From positions 1-52,982 of the forward strand of contig JAEXRD010000140.1 of assembly GCA_023438245.1 (NCBI GenBank): a stretch of DNA of 52,982 bases, written 5' to 3'. Below are positions 49,645-52,982 of the stretch, piece by piece. Each line of letters opens with the position of its first letter. The stretch's first letter is position 1. Origin of the DNA: Pseudomonadota bacterium (lineage in GTDB: Bacteria; Desulfobacterota; Desulfovibrionia; Desulfovibrionales; Desulfovibrionaceae). A program made the translations under genes and the position numbers. The notes under the pieces were generated by a model. That model did no database searches, was not told where the DNA came from, and was given only the letters and a program-made list of their open reading frames with translations.

Positions 49645-50768
49645 GCAGGGGCGAAGGCCCGCTGCGCGAAGGCTTCACCACCGGCTCGGCGGCGGCGGCG
49701 GCGGCCAAGGCGGCCACGATCTTCGCTCTCACCGGGGACATTCCGGCCAGCGTGGACATCCCCGTGCCCAACGGCGAGCGGCGGCTGTCCATCGCCATCG
49801 AGCACGTGGCGGACGACGGCCTGAGCGTGCGCGCCGCCGTCATCAAGGACGGCGGCGACGATCCCGACGCCACCCACGGAGCGCGCATCGAGGCCGTGGT
49901 GACGGTGGACCCGGCCTTCTCCGCCGTGGGCCCGCACGTGCTCATCGACGGCGGCCCCGGCGTGGGCCGCGCCACCCTGCCCGGCCTGCCCGTGGCGGTG
50001 GGCAAGGCGACCATCAATCCCGGCCCGGAAAAGCAGATCCGCGCCAGCGTGCTGGAGGCCCTGCCCGAGGGCTTCACCGGCATCGTGCTGGTGTTCATAG
50101 AGGTGCCGGAGGGCGAGAAAATCGCCCGCCACACGCTCAACCCGCGCCTGGGCATCGTCGGCGGCATCTCCATCCTGGGCACGGGCGGCATCGTGCGCCC
50201 CTACAGCCACGAGGCCTGGGCCGCGGCGGTGAGCCAGTCCCTGGACGTGGCCCGCGCCCAGGGCCACGCGTTCTGCGCGCTGACCACGGGCCGCCGCAGC
50301 GAACGCCTGTTTCTTACGCGCAACCCGCAGGTGCCCGAGGTCTGCTGCATCCAGGCGGCGGACCACTTCGCCCACGCCCTGCGCGAGGCCAAGGCCAAGG
50401 GCTTCGCCTGCGTGGCCTGGGCCGTGTTCTTCGGCAAGCTGGTGAAGCAGGCGCAAGGGCAGGAGAGCACCCACGCCCGCGAGGCGGCCACGGACTTCGC
50501 GCTGCTGGCCGAACTGGCCAAAGAGGCCGGGGCGGATGCGAAAACTTGCGCGGACATCGCCGGAGCCAACACCGCCGCCCACGCGCTGGAGCTGGTGGCC
50601 CTGGCGGGCGATGCCGGGGTGCGCGCGCGCCTGACGGAACTGCTGGTGGCCCGCGCCAAGGCGGCGGCCGCGAGCTTCGCCCCGGGGCTTACCGTGCGCT
50701 ACCAGGTGTTCGACCTGAAGGCTGAGGGTGAAGTCCTCTACGCCGACCCGCTGCCGGAGAGCCTCTAG
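49641..50768 (+). CDS. cbiD: Cobalt-precorrin-5B C1-methyltransferase CbiD
   Basis: A 375-aa enzyme that methylates C1 in the anaerobic cobalamin pathway. LREGFTTGSAAAAAAKAA, NPRLGIVGGISILGTGGIVRPYS, FCALTTGRRSE and GKLVKQAQGQESTHAREAATDF are the family marks. The start is GTG 49641, overlapping the SDR stop (GTGA) with no strong ribosome site, so translation is coupled. Length fits CbiD. Its stop interlocks with that of the convergent cbiA. Confidence 0.93.
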   Translation: MSRGEGPLREGFTTGSAAAAAAKAATIFALTGDIPASVDIPVPNGERRLSIAIEHVADDGLSVRAAVIKDGGDDPDATHGARIEAVVTVDPAFSAVGPHVLIDGGPGVGRATLPGLPVAVGKATINPGPEKQIRASVLEALPEGFTGIVLVFIEVPEGEKIARHTLNPRLGIVGGISILGTGGIVRPYSHEAWAAAVSQSLDVARAQGHAFCALTTGRRSERLFLTRNPQVPEVCCIQAADHFAHALREAKAKGFACVAWAVFFGKLVKQAQGQESTHAREAATDFALLAELAKEAGADAKTCADIAGANTAAHALELVALAGDAGVRARLTELLVARAKAAAASFAPGLTVRYQVFDLKAEGEVLYADPLPESL

Positions 50769-52156
50769 CCCCGCCCGCTCGCCCGGCTCCGGGCGCAGGC
50801 GCGCACGAAATGCGCCGCCGCCTCCGGATTGCTGGCCAGGTGGGCGTGGAAATAGCCGCCGATGACAGCGCCGGAGGCCCAGCCGTCGGCGGACACGGCC
50901 CCGCTTGAAGCCTCCAGGCTCCAGGCGCCCTGCCCTTCGCCCTCCGCAAGCCCCTCGGCGCGGGAATAGTGGAACTCGTGGCCGCGCAGCTCCGTGCCCG
51001 CCGGGCCCAGCGGACCGGGGGCGAGCGTGCGCCCCGTGCGGTAGCCCAGGGCCGCGCGCGCACCGCCCATCGCCGCCCGGCCCGGAATGGCCCCGCACAT
51101 GGGCCAGAGGCGGCCCTCGCCGTCCATCAGCTCGCCGAGCAGGTACATGAACCCGCCGCACTCGGCCCACACGGGCCTGCCGGAGCGGCAGAAATCAAGC
51201 ACCGCCGCGCGCATGGGCGCGTTGGCCGAGAGCTGCTGCGCCGCCAGCTCCGGGTAGCCGCCGGGCAGGATCAGCCCGTCCAGCCCGGGGGGCAGGCCGG
51301 GGTCCGCCAGCGGGGAGAAGGGCACGAGTTCGGCCCCGGCGGCGGCCAGCAGGCGCAGGTTCTCCTCGTACAGGAAGCAGAAGGCCCGGTCGCGGGCCAG
51401 GCCGATCCTGGCAAGCGGCGGCGCGGAGGCCGTTTCCGGCTCCGGCGCGGGCAGGGAGATTTCGGGCAGCCGCTCCAGCAGCGCCGGAAGGTCCACCCCG
51501 CGCTCCACCAGGTCCGCCAGGGCGTCCAGCGTGGCGTCCAGCGCGCTCACGTCCTCCGCCGTCACCAGCCCCAGGTGGCGCGAGGGCAGGGCCGCGCCCG
51601 CCTCGCGGCGCAGGCAGCCCAGCACGGGCACGCCCGTGGGCTCGATGGCCCGGCGCAGGATGTCCTCGTGCGAGTCCGAGCCCGCGCGGTTCAGAATCAC
51701 CCCGGCCAGTTGCAGCCCGGGGTCGAAGTGGGCGAAGCCCTGCACCAGCGCCGCCACGCTGCGCGCCTGGGAGGCGGCGTCCACCACCAGGATAACCGGC
51801 AGGCCCAGCAGCTTGGCCAGGTGCGCGGTGCTGCCCTCTTCCTGGGTTGGCCCGCGCCCGTCGAACAGGCCCATGACGCCCTCGACGACGCAGATGTCCG
51901 AAGCGTGGGCATGGCGCTGGAACAGCCCGCGCAGGGCCTGCTCCGGCAGCATCCAGGTGTCCAGGTTGTGGCTTTTTTGGCCGCAGGCGGCCTGGTGCAG
52001 GCCGGGATCGATGAAGTCCGGCCCGGCCTTGAAGGGCCGCACGGCAAGCCCCCGGCGCGAAAGGGCGCGCAGCAGGCCCAGGGTCAGCGAGGTCTTGCCG
52101 CAGCCGCTGTGGGTTCCGGCCAGCACCAGGCCCCGGGGCCCGATTCCGCCGGGCAT
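50765..52156 (-). CDS. cbiA: Cobyrinate a,c-diamide synthase
   Basis: A 463-aa ATP- and glutamine-dependent amidase of the CobB/CbiA family. N-terminal P-loop GTHSGCGKTSLTLGLL (12-27), GPDFIDPGLHQAACG and VMGLFDG; C-terminal class I amidotransferase with the nucleophile Cys in WAECGGFMYLLGEL and GGYFHAHLASNP. Both signatures are intact. ATG 52156 lies 2 bp beyond the TPR stop on the same strand, so the two are one transcript. Named cbiA for the anaerobic context. Confidence 0.92.
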   Translation of the reverse strand: MPGGIGPRGLVLAGTHSGCGKTSLTLGLLRALSRRGLAVRPFKAGPDFIDPGLHQAACGQKSHNLDTWMLPEQALRGLFQRHAHASDICVVEGVMGLFDGRGPTQEEGSTAHLAKLLGLPVILVVDAASQARSVAALVQGFAHFDPGLQLAGVILNRAGSDSHEDILRRAIEPTGVPVLGCLRREAGAALPSRHLGLVTAEDVSALDATLDALADLVERGVDLPALLERLPEISLPAPEPETASAPPLARIGLARDRAFCFLYEENLRLLAAAGAELVPFSPLADPGLPPGLDGLILPGGYPELAAQQLSANAPMRAAVLDFCRSGRPVWAECGGFMYLLGELMDGEGRLWPMCGAIPGRAAMGGARAALGYRTGRTLAPGPLGPAGTELRGHEFHYSRAEGLAEGEGQGAWSLEASSGAVSADGWASGAVIGGYFHAHLASNPEAAAHFVRACARSRASGRG

Positions 52157-52158
52157 GA

Positions 52159-52920
52159 CTACCCGCCCGCCAGCTTCTTGCGCTTCAGGTACTCCACGAA
52201 CTGGGTGGCCTCGGCATGGGAGGGATTGAGCCGGAGGCAGGCCGCCAGATGCTTGGCCGCCTCCCTGGGCGCGCCCATCTCCAGGGCGGCGCGGGCCATG
52301 TTGTAGAGCAGGTTCTCGTCCTCGGGCGAGAGGTCGAGCGCGCGCTGGTAGTAGCCCATGGCCTCGCCGTGCATGCCGCTCTTGCGCAGGGCGATGCCGA
52401 ACTCGTTGAACAGGTGCTTGTGCTCCCCGGCGAAGGCGGCGTCCAGCTTCACCAGCCGCTCGAAGACCTCGTGGGCCTTCTCGCGCTCGCCCCGGTCGAT
52501 GTAGCACAGGCCGATGCCGAAATTGGCGCGCACGTTGCGCTCGTCCAGTTGCAGGGCCTTGCCGTACTCGTACTCGGCGCTGAAGGTCTCGCCGCGCTTG
52601 CGGAACTTGTCGCCGCGGGCCACGGCCTTCTGGATCTCCATGTCCTGCGCCGTGGGCGGCGGCGCGTTCATGGTCAGGCTCTTCTCGGTCTCGTGGGTGT
52701 AGTTGGTCAGCAGATCGTCGCGGGTGGTCTTCTTGGGTGGGCCGAAGGGCGTGCCGTCGGCGTTGAGCATCTGGATCTCGACGGACCCGTCCTCCAGCTC
52801 CTGCACCCGGAAATAGGTGAGGATCTCGGTCTTGCGGGCCGTTGTGCCCGCTCCGATCTTGGCCACCTTTTTCTGGGAGAAGATGCCTCTGATGCCTTCG
52901 CCGCTTGAAGCCTGGGTCAT
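52159..52920 (-). CDS. TPR-repeat protein
   Basis: A 253-aa cytoplasmic protein. Residues 1-90 are unassigned with an IRGIFSQKKVAKIGAGTTARK start and a small beta region (YFRVQELEDGSVEIQMLNADG). Residues about 95-245 hold four TPRs (GETFSAEYEYGKALQLDERN, RGEREKAHEVFERLVKLD, SGMHGEAMGYYQRALDLSPE, APREAAKHLAACLRLNPSHA). Protein docking is likely; no partner is visible. It precedes cbiA by 2 bp. No Shine-Dalgarno site is obvious at ATG 52920. Confidence 0.85.
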   Translation of the reverse strand: MTQASSGEGIRGIFSQKKVAKIGAGTTARKTEILTYFRVQELEDGSVEIQMLNADGTPFGPPKKTTRDDLLTNYTHETEKSLTMNAPPPTAQDMEIQKAVARGDKFRKRGETFSAEYEYGKALQLDERNVRANFGIGLCYIDRGEREKAHEVFERLVKLDAAFAGEHKHLFNEFGIALRKSGMHGEAMGYYQRALDLSPEDENLLYNMARAALEMGAPREAAKHLAACLRLNPSHAEATQFVEYLKRKKLAGG

Positions 52921-52960
52921 ATCCGGCCCGCCTTGAGGGTGGTTTCGGAGCCGTGGCGCG

Positions 52961-52980
52961 CCCCGCCGTGGAGGGCGGGG
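52961..52980. terminator. GC hairpin at the window end
   Basis: CCCCGCC (52961-52967) pairs with GGCGGGG (52974-52980) around a 6-nt loop. It may terminate an upstream transcript or belong to a leader; the window ends before any T-run. Confidence 0.35.
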
Positions 52981-52982
52981 GC

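Noticed and set aside
1..52982. CRISPR arrays, tRNAs, rRNAs, transposases, prophage genes
   Set aside because: None seen: no regular 25-40 bp direct repeats with spacers, no transposase or integrase among coding regions, and gaps are too small or lack tRNA-like CCA ends.

Overview
The window is about 53 kb of very GC-rich chromosome from what looks like a sulfate-reducing member of the Desulfovibrionales (Desulfovibrionaceae type). The pointers are a tetraheme cytochrome c3, a periplasmic thiosulfate/polysulfide-type molybdoenzyme cluster, a heme-c chemoreceptor of the DcrA kind, an FmdE-type protein and anaerobic (cbi-type) cobalamin genes. This lineage is inferred from gene content only. 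I saw no rRNA, tRNA, CRISPR array, insertion sequence, prophage or replication origin.

Layout. 0-7 kb: the 3' part of cbiL, a secreted caspase-SUMF1 protein, a glycerate 2-kinase, a DUF2059-like exported protein, an EAL-HDOD protein and an EF-hand protein. 7-16 kb: a K+ channel translationally coupled to a separate cyclic-nucleotide-binding protein, a DHA2 MFS exporter, and a TetR-controlled RND efflux pair. Two copies of a structured intergenic element (about 7.2 and 15.8 kb) sit between convergent gene pairs. 16-24 kb: a minus-strand respiratory operon (monoheme cytochrome c, Phs/Psr-type catalytic subunit, 4-cluster ferredoxin, FdnI-type cytochrome b, triple rhodanese), followed by a CsoR-family regulator whose ligand set is Cys-Tyr-Cys. 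A CsoR-type inverted repeat lies inside the operon promoter, and an FmdE/molybdopterin-binding gene is transcribed divergently. 24-28 kb: an atypical kinase, UspA and a second secreted caspase protein. 28-31.7 kb: a SemiSWEET, ZnuC/ZnuB-like transporter subunits, YbaK, a single-domain response regulator and GmhA. 31.9-36.8 kb: livJ-livHMGF. 36.8-44 kb: a tandem CMD protein with a divergent LysR, a heme-c MCP, a GAF protein, an acidic repeat protein and cytochrome c3. 44-53 kb: cbiET-cbiG-cbiH on the minus strand, diverging from an isochorismatase-lipoprotein-SDR-cbiD operon, then cbiA and a TPR gene.

The most coherent system is the sulfur-respiration locus. The proposed circuit is a persulfide-sensing CstR-like repressor acting on a TACCC-N5-GGGTA operator between the -35 and -10 boxes of the operon. 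Rhodanese domains would carry sulfane sulfur in the periplasm, and the FmdE-type protein may help with the Mo/W cofactor. The most novel DNA feature is the roughly 140-bp palindromic element found twice, with compensatory base changes in its stem. The two caspase-like proteins, about 23 kb apart, share a C-terminal beta-rich domain that I do not recognise as a named family. Many start codons were reassigned from upstream frames using Shine-Dalgarno sites, signal peptides or stop/start overlaps.
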